Counted from the first letter of the stretch, positions 6,360 through 14,953 are shown. The stretch is 21,968 nt of DNA from Dehalococcoidia bacterium (GCA_003552785.1 PUOQ01000002.1:1-21968); one strand, 5' to 3'. A program made the numbers and translations. Notes: generated by a model from the sequence alone, not told the origin.

Positions 6360-8027
6360 ATGAGTTCCGAAGTATTTTATCGTCGCTGGCGCCCTCAAAA
6401 CCTGGGTGATGTTGTAGGGCAAGAGCATGTTACACAAACGCTTGTCAACGCTTTAAAAAAGGGCCGCGTATCCCATGCATATCTTTTTTGCGGCCCCCGT
6501 GGCACAGGCAAAACAAGCACCTCCAGGATACTGGCAAAAGCCGTTAACTGTTTAAATAGCGACGGAGTCACAGAGCCCTGCAACCGGTGCAGTATGTGCC
6601 AGGCAATTTCTGAAAGCCGGTGCATGGACGTTATCGAAATAGACGCAGCTTCCAACACCGGAGTTGATGATATACGCTCTCTTAAAGAAAAGGTCGCCTA
6701 TTCGCCCAGCGAAGGGCGGTATAAAGTGTATATCATCGATGAAGTCCACATGCTTTCCACCAGTGCTTCAAATGCTTTGCTCAAAACTCTTGAGGAGCCA
6801 CCGCCCCGGGTAATGTTTATTCTTGCCACAACTGAATCTCACAAATTGTTGCCCACCATTCTTTCCCGCTGTCAGCGCTTTGATTTCAAGCGTTTGAGCT
6901 ACACCAGCATCGTAAATAAACTCGAAGATATATGCCGGGAAGAAGGTTTGAACATGGAAACAGATGCTTTAAACCTGGTGGCCAGAAGTGCTACCGGCTC
7001 ATTAAGAGATGCTGAAAACCTGCTGGAGCAGATATATGCTTATTACGGCAATAACGCCTCCATTGACCAGGTACGTTCACTGCTCGGCAACACCGGCCAT
7101 GAATATGCCTTCCAGTTGATAGCTCATATTGTAAATTACGAAACCCCGGCCGGGCTGATGCTCATCAACCAATCAGCAGATGAAGGGGTTGACCTGAAGC
7201 AATTCAGCCGGGAAATAACCTTCTATTTGCGGGGGCTGTTGTTGCTAAAAAGCGGATGCGATAACCCCGGTGATTTTACCACCGAGGAAGTCGCCAGGTT
7301 AAAAGGCATGACAAATAACATCAGCCCGGAACGTTTATTGAAGGTTGTACGGCTTTTTGGGGATATCAAGATCGAGAATCACTCCACTCTGCCCCTTGAA
7401 TTAGCCTTTATAGATGCAACGCTGGACATCCATCCGCAATCACAACCCCCGAAAGCTGAAGCAAGTGAAGCCGTAACCCGGCCGGTTTCTTCTAAAAAAG
7501 AAAGTTCATCGCCCGTAAAACCATCAAAGCAAATTTCTGAACCTGTAAAAGAAGTTGAATCCGCCCCGGAGCAAACAGAGTCGGAGTTACAGCAACAAGC
7601 TCCGGAAAAGCCTGAAGCTGGCGCGGAGCCTGCAACTGCTGCTGCACCCGCATTGAATAACTGCTCGGAATATGAATTGCTCACCCAGAATTGGGCTCAA
7701 ATGCTTGAAAATGCCCCGGATTTAATCAAACAAAGCTCGGTTTCTGCCCCATCCCCGGCTACTATCAGGCTCGTTTCTGCTCTTATGCGCAGTTCTGCTA
7801 AACTTGTGTCTCTGGAAAAGGACATGCTGGTGCTTTCTTTCAAATTTAAAATACATAAAGATAAAATGGAAAACACCGCCAATAAGAAAGCTGCCAGCCA
7901 GATTGTCTCAAGCTATCTAGGCCGCACGATTTCAATACAGTGCATTCACGAACCTGAGAAAAACCACCTGGTCCGCGCTGCCCAGGAAAAACTAGGCGCA
8001 AGAATAACAAACGTGGAGGAAAAATGA
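6360..8027 (+). CDS. dnaX: DNA polymerase III subunit gamma/tau
   Basis: Clamp-loader ATPase that opens the beta sliding clamp and, through its C-terminal domain, ties the loader to the polymerase core. The AAA+ part has YRRWRPQNLGDVVGQ at the N terminus, Walker A GPRGTGKT (45-52), a zinc module of C64, C74, C77 and C80, Walker B IIDEVH (125-130) and the sensor/arginine-finger SRC (169-171). Residues about 365-440 are a low-complexity linker rich in Pro, Glu, Ala and Lys, followed by a tau-type C-terminal region ending at 555. The start is fixed by homology, since residues 1-20 already match the family. It overlaps ybaB by ATGA, a near-universal bacterial pairing. No correctly phased slippery site for making a shorter gamma form was found. 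Confidence 0.96.
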   Translation: MSSEVFYRRWRPQNLGDVVGQEHVTQTLVNALKKGRVSHAYLFCGPRGTGKTSTSRILAKAVNCLNSDGVTEPCNRCSMCQAISESRCMDVIEIDAASNTGVDDIRSLKEKVAYSPSEGRYKVYIIDEVHMLSTSASNALLKTLEEPPPRVMFILATTESHKLLPTILSRCQRFDFKRLSYTSIVNKLEDICREEGLNMETDALNLVARSATGSLRDAENLLEQIYAYYGNNASIDQVRSLLGNTGHEYAFQLIAHIVNYETPAGLMLINQSADEGVDLKQFSREITFYLRGLLLLKSGCDNPGDFTTEEVARLKGMTNNISPERLLKVVRLFGDIKIENHSTLPLELAFIDATLDIHPQSQPPKAEASEAVTRPVSSKKESSSPVKPSKQISEPVKEVESAPEQTESELQQQAPEKPEAGAEPATAAAPALNNCSEYELLTQNWAQMLENAPDLIKQSSVSAPSPATIRLVSALMRSSAKLVSLEKDMLVLSFKFKIHKDKMENTANKKAASQIVSSYLGRTISIQCIHEPEKNHLVRAAQEKLGARITNVEEK

Positions 8028-8332
8028 ACCTGTCAATGATCAAGCAAGCCATGGAATTAAAATCCAAAATGGAAAAGGCACAGAAAGAACTGGCCAAAAC
8101 CAAAGTTGAATCCACCGCCGGTGACGGTGCCGTAAAAGTAACTGCAAACGCACAACAAAAAGTACTTTCAATAAAAATAGATCCTTCCGTAATTGACCCG
8201 GACAAACCCGAAAACCTTGAAAAGCTGGTATTGAAAGCAGTCACCGGAGCCCTGGATGAAGCCAAAAAAGTATCCAACGAGCGCCTTTCAGAGATTACCG
8301 GCGGCATGAAAGTACCGGGGCTTACCGAGTAA
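8024..8332 (+). CDS. ybaB: YbaB/EbfC nucleoid-associated protein
   Basis: A 102-residue DNA-binding nucleoid protein of the YbaB/EbfC family, which forms tweezers-like dimers. Typical features are an N-terminal helix of the form MKQAMELKSKMEKAQKELA, the TAGDGAVKVTANAQQKVLSIKIDPSVID core, and a C-terminal helix ending in ITGGMKVPGL. GTGGAGG within the dnaX 3' end acts as its ribosome site, and the ATGA overlap couples it to dnaX. Position between dnaX and recR is the conserved arrangement, consistent with a role near replication and repair. Confidence 0.95.
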   Translation: MNLSMIKQAMELKSKMEKAQKELAKTKVESTAGDGAVKVTANAQQKVLSIKIDPSVIDPDKPENLEKLVLKAVTGALDEAKKVSNERLSEITGGMKVPGLTE

Positions 8333-8344
8333 GGGAGAGCTCTA

Positions 8345-8956
8345 TTGAACCAGGGTTATAAAGCAATCACCGGCTCGGTTTCCAGGCTGATAAGCGAACT
8401 TGGGAAACTGCCTGGAATAGGCCCCAGGAGCGCTCAAAGGCTGGCATACTACCTTTTAAGAGCAAATGAAGAGGATGTTTACAACCTGGCAAATGCCATC
8501 ACTGCTATAAAGACCGGCACCCGGCTGTGCTCAATCTGTTACAACATTGCCGATGAGGAAAAATGCCCGGTTTGCACAAGTAAAACAAGGGAAAACAGCA
8601 TTATTTGTGTCGTGGAACAGCCACAGGATATTCTCGCCCTGGAACACGTGGGTATATTTAAAGGTGTTTATCATGTATTGCATGGAGCCATTTCCCCGTC
8701 AGAGGGTGTCGGCACTGACAATATACGCATTAAAGAATTGGTTGACCGGGTGGAGCAAGGAAATATTTCCGAGTTGATAATTGCCACCAACCCCACTACT
8801 GAAGGTGAAACTACCGCCTTGTACCTCTATCGTCTGATTTCTCCAATGGGCATTCACGTCACTCGCCTGGCTCGCGGGCTGCCCTTTGGAACCGAAATTG
8901 AATATGCAGATGACGTTACTCTCAGCAGGGCACTCGAAGGGCGGCAGGACTTCTGA
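8345..8956 (+). CDS. recR: Recombination mediator protein RecR
   Basis: RecR (203 residues) forms a ring-shaped DNA clamp that, with RecO, loads RecA on SSB-covered gaps. It shows an N-terminal helix-hairpin-helix LGKLPGIGPRSAQRLAYYLL, a C4 zinc finger at C62, C65, C74 and C77, and a Toprim domain beginning at IICVVEQPQDILALE and including ATNPTTEGETTALYL. The TTG start at 8345 is preceded by GGGAG in the ybaB 3' flank, and homology begins about residue 11. Twelve nucleotides separate it from ybaB, so it belongs to the dnaX operon; its partner recO is less than 600 nt downstream. Confidence 0.96.
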   Translation: MNQGYKAITGSVSRLISELGKLPGIGPRSAQRLAYYLLRANEEDVYNLANAITAIKTGTRLCSICYNIADEEKCPVCTSKTRENSIICVVEQPQDILALEHVGIFKGVYHVLHGAISPSEGVGTDNIRIKELVDRVEQGNISELIIATNPTTEGETTALYLYRLISPMGIHVTRLARGLPFGTEIEYADDVTLSRALEGRQDF

Positions 8957-9007
8957 TGATTATGACCGGGTCGTGTGTTGTTGCGGATAAAATGCAGGAG
9001 GTAAATT

Positions 9008-9346
9008 ATGAAGGAAATGGTAAACATCGCTGATTTTGACAAACTCGATATGCGAGTAGGTAAAATTGTTAAGGCCGAAGAGTTTCCCAAGGCACGCAAG
9101 CCTTCTTACAAGTTATGGGTTGATTTTGGTGAACTGGGAGTAAAAAAATCAAGCGCCCAGATAACCCTTTTCTATTCTGTTGAAGATCTGGTGGGCAAAT
9201 ACGTAGTAGCAGTAGTTAACATGCCCACCAAACACATTGCCGACTTTTCCAGCGAAGTGCTGGTTATGGGAGCCGCCATGGATGAAGGCGGTTGTGTGCT
9301 GATAAGCCCTGACAGGCCTGTAGACCCCGGCAAACGCATATCTTAA
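9008..9346 (+). CDS. csaA: CsaA-type tRNA-binding domain protein
   Basis: A 112-residue single-domain OB-fold protein closely matching CsaA, which binds tRNA and has been linked to export chaperoning in Bacillus. It begins with IADFDKLDMRVGKIVKAEEFPKA, then SYKLWVDFGELGVKKSSAQIT and VVAVVNMPTKHIADFSSEVLVMGA, all typical. AGGAGGT lies 5 nt before the ATG. It follows recR by 51 nt, and no obvious terminator separates them. Whether the biological role is chaperone-like or tRNA-related is unsettled in the family. Confidence 0.9.
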   Translation: MKEMVNIADFDKLDMRVGKIVKAEEFPKARKPSYKLWVDFGELGVKKSSAQITLFYSVEDLVGKYVVAVVNMPTKHIADFSSEVLVMGAAMDEGGCVLISPDRPVDPGKRIS

Positions 9347-9456
9347 CAGGTCAGAATGTACTACAAAAACAGCGCCCCATACCAGAAAACTACAGCCACC
9401 CGGCAAGCTGAAGCAGAAATAATCCATTACTGTAAAAATACCAACAGCGTATCGAG

Positions 9457-9462
9457 TATAAT
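9457..9462 (+). promoter_or_regulatory. -10 box (TATAAT) upstream of recO
   Basis: A perfect TATAAT lies in the 148-nt gap between csaA and the chosen recO start; a matching -35 box is weak. Initiation near 9469 leaves a leader of about 26 nt containing GAGGGTGG ahead of the ATG at 9495. The rest of this gap shows nothing recognisable. Confidence 0.45.
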
Positions 9463-9494
9463 TGCAACGACCCCGCGTCGAGGGTGGCGAAGTG

Positions 9495-10253
9495 ATGGGT
9501 AACCCTCGAGAATTCCAGGTAGAGGGTGTTGTTATCCGCAAAACCCGCCTTGGCGAGGCAGACCGGATTATTACCCTGTACACTCCAACCCTGGGTAAAA
9601 TCCAGGGCTTTGCCAAATCAGTGCGCAAACCCAAAAGCAAGTTGAGCGGACACCTGGAAATGCTGGCTTATTCCCAGGTTACACTGGCAAGGGGTAAAAA
9701 CCTGGATACAATAATCGGCAGCCAGACGATCAACTCGTTCCTGCCGCTGAGAAACGATCTTGACACTGCTTCCTGCGGTATCTACCTGGCTGAATTACTA
9801 AACCTGTTTACCGTTGAAGCTGACCGCATCGATAATCAACGCCTGTTTCAACTGCTTCTAAGCACACTTGAGTCCCTGAGCCGGGGCTCCAGTGGAGAAC
9901 TATGCCTGCGCTACTTTGAAGTGCAGCTTCTGGGGCTTACCGGCTACCGCCCGCAACTCCAGGTTTGCACCGGCTGCGGCAAAGCACTAAAACCAACCGT
10001 TAATATATTCAGCCCCGGTGCAGGTGGAATACTTTGTGCCGGCTGTGCTGCCAACAAAGGGCTGCCCTATTCGGTATCGGTCAACTGCTTGAAAGTCTTC
10101 AGGTTTCTTCAGGATTGCAATATTCAAACAGCCCTCCGGCTGAAATTGTCCAGAGGCCTTGGCCTTGAACTGGAAAAGCTAATTCGCAGTTATTGTCATT
10201 TTATACTGGAAAGAGAAGTGAAGTCGGCTGCCTGGCTGGACAGTTTAAAATGA
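9495..10253 (+). CDS. recO: DNA repair protein RecO
   Basis: RecO (252 residues from this start) anneals SSB-coated DNA and works with RecR. The N-terminal OB fold reads FQVEGVVIRKTRLGEADRII then LYTPTLGKIQGFAKSVRKPKSKL; the C-terminal domain carries a C4 zinc site at C158, C161, C181 and C184. I chose ATG 9495 over the longer frame starting with TTG at 9462 because the TTG lies on the TATAAT box, homology starts at residue 7 of the short form, and GAGGGTGG (9480-9487) is spaced correctly from the ATG. GTG at 9492 is a possible alternative one codon earlier. Confidence 0.93.
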   Translation: MGNPREFQVEGVVIRKTRLGEADRIITLYTPTLGKIQGFAKSVRKPKSKLSGHLEMLAYSQVTLARGKNLDTIIGSQTINSFLPLRNDLDTASCGIYLAELLNLFTVEADRIDNQRLFQLLLSTLESLSRGSSGELCLRYFEVQLLGLTGYRPQLQVCTGCGKALKPTVNIFSPGAGGILCAGCAANKGLPYSVSVNCLKVFRFLQDCNIQTALRLKLSRGLGLELEKLIRSYCHFILEREVKSAAWLDSLK

Positions 10254-10273
10254 TGTGCTAATATTGATTCAGC

Positions 10274-10303
10274 TTTACTCATGCGCTGCTTATAAAATAT
10301 AAT
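10274..10303 (+). promoter_or_regulatory. lysS promoter
   Basis: TTTACT (10274-10279), 18-nt spacer, TATAAT (10298-10303), in the 84-nt recO-lysS gap. Transcription would start near 10310, leaving about 28 nt with TTAGGAGA before the ATG at 10338. Confidence 0.6.
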
Positions 10304-10337
10304 AGCCTTAAATACTATACCGAGAGTTAGGAGATAA

Positions 10338-11819
10338 ATGACTTCACGACTTGAAAATATAACCAGCCTCAGGCAGGAAAAAATACAAAGGTTACGTGAA
10401 AAAGGCTTAAACCCATACCCCAATAAATACACTCGCACTCACACAACTGCTGAAGCAATCGAAATGCTCAATACACAGGAGGCAGATGAAACTGCACCGG
10501 TTGAAATAAGCCTGGCCGGGCGTATCACTGCCCTGAGACGCATGGGCAAAATTTCTTTTGCAGACCTGCTCGACAGTACAGGAAAAATCCAGCTATTCTT
10601 CAAGCCGGAAAACTTGAACTCTTTATCCGAAGAGCAGTTTAAAGAACTCGATATTGGAGATTTTGCCGGTGCCAGAGGCAAGATGTTTCGAACCCGGTCC
10701 GGAGAAGCAACCCTCCAGGTTTCCTGCATAGATATATTATGTAAATCTATCGAACCTTTGCCAGAAAAATGGCACGGGCTTACCGACATTGAAACACGGT
10801 ACCGCCAGCGGTACCTCGACCTTATAAGCAACCCCGGCTCCAAAGAGGTTTTCATTGCTCGCAGTAAAGTTATTTCAGGTATAAGAGAATTTATGGACTC
10901 AAAGGGTTTTCTCGAGGTGGAAACACCGGTGCTTCATAGCTCGGCCGGGGGTGCCCTTGCCAAACCATTTGTAACCCACCACTACAGCCTGGACAGGCAG
11001 CTTTATCTTCGCATTGCCCTGGAGCTGCCACTTAAAAGGTTAATTGTCGGGGGGTTTGACAAAGTATACGAACTCGGCCGGATTTTTAGAAATGAAGGAA
11101 TATCCACCCGTCACAATCCGGAATTTACCATGTTGGAAAGTTACGAGGCTTATGCCGATTACCAGGACGTTATGCAGATGACAGAAGAAATGGTTTCCTG
11201 CGTGGTAAAAAAGGTTACCGGCAGTTATAAGGTAAAGTTTGGAGACAGCGAAATAGACTTTACGCCACCATGGCCGCGCCTGGATTTAAGGCAAACCCTG
11301 GAAGAAAAGAGTGGTATCGATTTTTGCAAATATCGCGATGCTGATAAACTGAAGAGTAAAATGAAACAACTTAACCTGCAATTCGACCCCAACAGCAATT
11401 GGGCTAAATTGCTCGACGGCCTGCTGGGCATATATGTCGAGCCGCATCTCACCCAGCCTGCGTTCCTGGTCGACTACCCGATTGAAATGTCGCCCCTTGC
11501 CAAAACCAAACCTGATGACGACACCATTGTTGAGCGTTTTGAAGCCTTCGCCGGGTGCATGGAAATAGCCAACGCCTTTTCCGAGCTCAATGACCCGTTC
11601 GAACAGGAGAAGCGTTTTATCCGCCAGGCAAGAGAACGCCACGGGGATGACGAAGAGTCGGCCGGAATAATCGATTACGACTTCCTCAAGGCACTCTCTT
11701 TTGGCATGCCGCCTACAGGAGGACTTGGCCTTGGCATCGATCGCCTGGTAATGCTCCTTACAAACCAGTGCTCAATAAGAGATGTAATACTTTTTCCACA
11801 ACTTAAAGATAGAGGTTAG
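10338..11819 (+). CDS. lysS: Lysyl-tRNA synthetase, class II
   Basis: Charges tRNA-Lys. The 493-residue length and domain order match class II LysRS: an N-terminal OB-fold anticodon domain (about 57-140, SLAGRITALRRMGKISFADL), then the catalytic domain with GGALAKPFVTHH (204-215), motif 2 at R248-E267 (RIFRNEGISTRHNPEF) and motif 3 from G462 (GLGLGIDRLVMLL). The start follows TTAGGAGA at a proper distance. It is followed after 7 nt by a gene of unknown function and then serS, so it probably heads a tRNA-synthetase operon. Confidence 0.97.
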   Translation: MTSRLENITSLRQEKIQRLREKGLNPYPNKYTRTHTTAEAIEMLNTQEADETAPVEISLAGRITALRRMGKISFADLLDSTGKIQLFFKPENLNSLSEEQFKELDIGDFAGARGKMFRTRSGEATLQVSCIDILCKSIEPLPEKWHGLTDIETRYRQRYLDLISNPGSKEVFIARSKVISGIREFMDSKGFLEVETPVLHSSAGGALAKPFVTHHYSLDRQLYLRIALELPLKRLIVGGFDKVYELGRIFRNEGISTRHNPEFTMLESYEAYADYQDVMQMTEEMVSCVVKKVTGSYKVKFGDSEIDFTPPWPRLDLRQTLEEKSGIDFCKYRDADKLKSKMKQLNLQFDPNSNWAKLLDGLLGIYVEPHLTQPAFLVDYPIEMSPLAKTKPDDDTIVERFEAFAGCMEIANAFSELNDPFEQEKRFIRQARERHGDDEESAGIIDYDFLKALSFGMPPTGGLGLGIDRLVMLLTNQCSIRDVILFPQLKDRG

Positions 11820-11826
11820 CAGTAAA

Positions 11827-12402
11827 ATGAATAAAACAGAAATGGCAACAGAAAAAGCAAACGCAGTTGAAGAGCTCGGCACTACTATATCAGCGTGGTC
11901 ATTATCTTCAGCCAGGGCCGCCAGCATTGAACTTTTTGAAACACTCTACGAGCAGGGCCTGACCCGCAAGCAGGATTACATCATACACATGGAAATACTT
12001 ACCTTTTTTCTGGTCTATTTTCAGCGTTACGCCCTGGATGCCGGAGGAGACAGGTTGCTTGAGATGCTAAATGATGAAACTACCGATCTCGCAATAAGGC
12101 TTGTGCTGGCACAATTCCCCAACCGGGATAATGAGGTTTCTGATGAAGATGTAAAGGAAGCTATAAATTATTATAACAGTGCAGCCAGGGAATATGATTC
12201 CTGCCCCGTACTTGTCGACGATATGCCTGACTACGAAGGCAAAAGGACTGTTCTGGGTAAACTGGGGTTCAGAATTTCAGAGCTGCTGGAACTGCCCTAC
12301 GACCAGGAAATCATAGATGCAGTTTCACAAATAACCGCAGAAGCCCTGGCAGAATCAAACCTTAAAGACAGAGTGGAAGATGCAGCAGCACGTCTCGTAT
12401 AA
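11827..12402 (+). CDS. Hypothetical acidic, mostly helical protein between lysS and serS
   Basis: A 191-residue protein that I do not recognise. It is acidic and looks helical throughout, with no signal peptide and no clear membrane segment. The most hydrophobic stretch is ILTFFLVYFQRYAL (about 57-70), and it contains a DRLLEMLNDETTDLAIRLVLAQFP block. No catalytic signature or zinc site is visible. It lies 7 nt after lysS and 25 nt before serS on the same strand, so it is almost certainly co-transcribed with them. AGAGGT at the lysS stop is a possible ribosome site. A cytosolic accessory or stress role is conceivable, but nothing in the sequence shows it. Confidence 0.8.
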   Translation: MNKTEMATEKANAVEELGTTISAWSLSSARAASIELFETLYEQGLTRKQDYIIHMEILTFFLVYFQRYALDAGGDRLLEMLNDETTDLAIRLVLAQFPNRDNEVSDEDVKEAINYYNSAAREYDSCPVLVDDMPDYEGKRTVLGKLGFRISELLELPYDQEIIDAVSQITAEALAESNLKDRVEDAAARLV

Positions 12403-12427
12403 TAAGATGTGCCAGGGAGAAACTTAG

Positions 12428-13669
12428 ATGCTTGACTTGAAATTTATACGCGAAAACACGCAAAAGGTGCTAAAGGCCCTTGAAGACCGAAACGATAAGG
12501 CGCCCATAGAAGAAATTTTATCCCTTGACGCAAAAAGGCGCCAGTCTTTGAGCAGCCTGGAAGAACTCAGGCGTGAACGGAAAAATATTTCCAGGAAAAA
12601 GGATGAAGATTCAAGAAAACGGGGTCGGGAATTACGCGATCAAATAAAAACCCTGGAAGATGAAGCCCGTAAAAACGAGGCGGAACTAACAGACCTCCTG
12701 TTACGGGTTCCCAATATCCCGCAGGAAAGCGTGCCACGAGGAAAAACCGAAGCCGACAATGTAACTGTTAGAAGTCATGGCACACCAGCACAATTTGAGT
12801 TTACCCCCTTGCCTCACTGGGAATTGGGCCAGAAACTGGATATCATAGACATTGAAGCCGGCACTAAAATATCCGGCAGCCGTTTTTATGTCCTGAAAGG
12901 CGCCGGGGCAACGCTGCAACGAGCCCTGATAGATTTCATGCTCGATACCCATATACGTCAAAACGGATACACCGAAACCTACCTGCCCATAATGGTAAGG
13001 GCTGAAGCCCTGGTTGGTTCATCCAATTTGCCCAAGTTTGCCGATAACCTGTATCGAGATGCCGAAGAGGACTTCTGGTTTATTCCTACTGCTGAAGTGG
13101 CGCTGACCAACCTGCACCGGGATGAGATACTACCACCGGGAAAACTTCCACTTTACTACGTAGCCCATACTCCCTGCTTCAGGCGTGAAAAAATGAGCGC
13201 CGGCAAAGATGTACGAGGCATCAAACGCGGACACCAGTTTGAAAAGGTAGAGCTTTACAAGTTTAGCGACCCCGAGAATTCAAACCAGGAACTGGACAAA
13301 ATGGTTGGCAATGCCGAGGATATCTGCCGAAAGCTGGAAATTCCCTACCGGGTAAAAGAACTTTGTACTGGAGATTTGGGTTTTGCTTCAAGCCGCACCT
13401 ATGATATTGAAATGTGGGCACCCGGATGTAATGAATGGCTGGAGGTAAGCTCCTGCTCCAATTGTGGCGATTTTCAGGCCAGGCGGGCAAACATCCGCTA
13501 CAGGCCAAGTCAGGGCTCCAGGGCGGATTTCGTTCATACGTTAAACGGTTCCGGTTTAGCACTACCCCGGGTTTTAATAAGTGTAATTGAAAACTACCAG
13601 CTCCCGGACGGTACTGTTAAAATACCAGAGGTATTAAAGCCATACACCGGCACTGAGTACATCAGATAG
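12428..13669 (+). CDS. serS: Seryl-tRNA synthetase
   Basis: Charges tRNA-Ser (and tRNA-Sec where present). The 413-residue protein begins MLDLKFIRENTQKVLKALE and has the long antiparallel coiled-coil arm (about 30-100, rich in Lys and Glu) that grips the variable arm of tRNA-Ser. The catalytic domain shows KISGSRFYVLKGAGATLQRALI, the TAEVALTN serine-site loop, motif 2 CFRREKMSAGKDVRGIKRGHQF, the EVSSCSNCGDFQARRANIRYR region, and LNGSGLALPRVLISVIENYQ at motif 3. AGGGAG lies before the ATG. It is the third gene of the lysS-led series. Confidence 0.97.
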   Translation: MLDLKFIRENTQKVLKALEDRNDKAPIEEILSLDAKRRQSLSSLEELRRERKNISRKKDEDSRKRGRELRDQIKTLEDEARKNEAELTDLLLRVPNIPQESVPRGKTEADNVTVRSHGTPAQFEFTPLPHWELGQKLDIIDIEAGTKISGSRFYVLKGAGATLQRALIDFMLDTHIRQNGYTETYLPIMVRAEALVGSSNLPKFADNLYRDAEEDFWFIPTAEVALTNLHRDEILPPGKLPLYYVAHTPCFRREKMSAGKDVRGIKRGHQFEKVELYKFSDPENSNQELDKMVGNAEDICRKLEIPYRVKELCTGDLGFASSRTYDIEMWAPGCNEWLEVSSCSNCGDFQARRANIRYRPSQGSRADFVHTLNGSGLALPRVLISVIENYQLPDGTVKIPEVLKPYTGTEYIR

Positions 13670-13688
13670 GCCGTTAGGAGTCTTAAAA

Positions 13689-14201
13689 ATGAATACTAAA
13701 AAGATAATAACTCTGGGTATAGGGGTTTTAGCCGTTATCGCAGTTGTTATAGGTAGTATTCACATTTATTCAGCAGCTGTTGCCAGAAACACCATTGAGC
13801 AAACCCTTAACAATATGAAGATCGTAGGTATGGCACCCATTCAAAGGCTGGAAGACCCGGCACGTTTCACCTACCAGATTGATCTTGATATTTCCAACCC
13901 GAACCGGCTAACAGCCGAGGTTAAGCTTTTGAGCTGGCAGGTCCAGATCGATGAAACCGTTTTCGATGCTACCAGCATGAACCAGTGGCAGACAACCATA
14001 CACCCTGAAGATGACAGGGGCCGCTCTTTTTCCCCCAGGGGGCAAATTGTGATTTTCGAGCCCACCATGGTAGACCTGAAGGAAAAGGATATTGTGCCGC
14101 TTATTGTAACCGGAGAGATTGAGGTGACTGCCAGCAGCACCTGGGTAACGGAAAAGGCCGTCTACGAATTTGAAATGGAATCAAGTGTATTGTTCAACTA
14201 G
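13689..14201 (+). CDS. Membrane-anchored LEA2-like (NPN-motif) protein
   Basis: A 170-residue protein with one N-terminal membrane helix (about residues 5-27, IITLGIGVLAVIAVVIGSIHIY) and an extracytoplasmic beta-rich domain. The segment FTYQIDLDISNPNRLTAEV carries the NPN motif seen in LEA14/LEA2-type immunoglobulin-like folds, and the alternating hydrophobic pattern to the C terminus supports a beta sandwich. LEA2 domains are linked with desiccation or water stress in plants, but bacterial roles are mostly unknown. TTAGGAG precedes the ATG. It is 19 nt after serS and probably in the same transcript. Whether the N-terminal helix is cleaved is unclear; there is no AxA site right after it. Confidence 0.75.
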   Translation: MNTKKIITLGIGVLAVIAVVIGSIHIYSAAVARNTIEQTLNNMKIVGMAPIQRLEDPARFTYQIDLDISNPNRLTAEVKLLSWQVQIDETVFDATSMNQWQTTIHPEDDRGRSFSPRGQIVIFEPTMVDLKEKDIVPLIVTGEIEVTASSTWVTEKAVYEFEMESSVLFN

Positions 14202-14249
14202 TCCGGGTGTTTATTAATACCACCATTCGAACTTTTTCCGCACAATGCA

Positions 14250-14298
14250 GGGTTCAAGCGGCGCCAAAATCCCATCGATTTATATACCGCCTGAACCC
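14250..14298. terminator. Long hairpin between convergent genes
   Basis: GGGTTCAAGCGG (14250-14261) and CCGCCTGAACCC (14287-14298) are 12-nt inverted copies. In minus-strand RNA all twelve pairs form (one G-U); in plus-strand RNA there is one A-C mismatch. The structure starts 6 nt after the stop of the minus-strand secreted gene. No T-run follows on either strand, so it may be a factor-assisted terminator or an mRNA-stabilising 3' structure. Confidence 0.5.
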
Positions 14299-14303
14299 AC
14301 ACA

Positions 14304-14918
14304 TTACTCATCGAAGTAGTCATAGTCTTCCCAGTCGATTGTCTGGGGCGGGGTATATTCCATCTCATCGCGTATAGCTTCCTCCAGGCTGTCTTTAAGC
14401 CCGTCAGCAAATATCCAGACGTTTGAAGGCACTCTACCGGTGCCGTCACAGGTTGGGTCGGGGATGTCGCCTTCCATGATTTCAACTTCGATATCGGTTT
14501 TGCCCCAGGCATCAACACCGGTGCCAAACACCACCGTATAGGATTCGTCAACAATAGCCTCTCCCGACAGGCTTATCGGGCGGTACTGTTCATCTATAAC
14601 AGGCTTGTCGTCGCTGGTAATGTCGTACAGGGTGTGTTTAACCCAGCCTTCGACTTCCTCTTCGCCTTCATTTACCAGGCGGATATCAACATCCCAGTAG
14701 TAGAGTATGAAAAGACCGCAGGCATCACGGGTGATACGCCACTCCCAGGTGTCGTACTCCTGGATTTTAACATCCTCCATACCGGGGGTGGTGTCCAGGG
14801 TGCCGGTACCATCACATACAGGGCAGGCGGCAGTAGCTACCGAGGTAACCGCCAGAAGTGGCACCGCCAGAAAAAAGGCAAGGGTTCTTTTCTTTATATT
14901 TCCCAGTTTGTTAAACAT
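14304..14918 (-). CDS. Secreted protein with CxxCxGxG-type motif, unknown function
   Basis: A 204-residue exported protein. Residues 1-31 form a signal peptide: Lys/Arg-rich start (NKLGNIKKR), hydrophobic core AFFLAVPLLAV and a small-residue ATAA end. It then has ACPVCDGTGTL, a CxxCxGxG unit like those in DnaJ zinc fingers, and later DPTCDGTGR, a half copy. Between them is a beta-rich acidic region. It has no lipobox. I chose the ATG at 14918 because AGGAGG (plus-strand complement at 14925-14930) is spaced 6 nt from it, whereas the ATG at 14924 touches the ribosome site. Paired cysteine units could bind metal or form disulfides outside the cell. The family is not recognised. Confidence 0.75.
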   Translation of the reverse strand: MFNKLGNIKKRTLAFFLAVPLLAVTSVATAACPVCDGTGTLDTTPGMEDVKIQEYDTWEWRITRDACGLFILYYWDVDIRLVNEGEEEVEGWVKHTLYDITSDDKPVIDEQYRPISLSGEAIVDESYTVVFGTGVDAWGKTDIEVEIMEGDIPDPTCDGTGRVPSNVWIFADGLKDSLEEAIRDEMEYTPPQTIDWEDYDYFDE

Positions 14919-14953
14919 CTTCATCCTCCTTTAAGGTTACCCTTACTACTACC

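Noticed and set aside
7491..7500. A6G run in the dnaX linker as a programmed frameshift site for gamma
   Set aside because: The in-frame reading is T-AAA-AAA-G, not the A-AAA-AAG phase needed for -1 slippage, and no downstream stem or nearby -1 stop was recognised.
9462..9494. Longer recO starting at TTG 9462
   Set aside because: The TTG lies on the TATAAT box and upstream of the predicted transcript start; the added residues have no family match.
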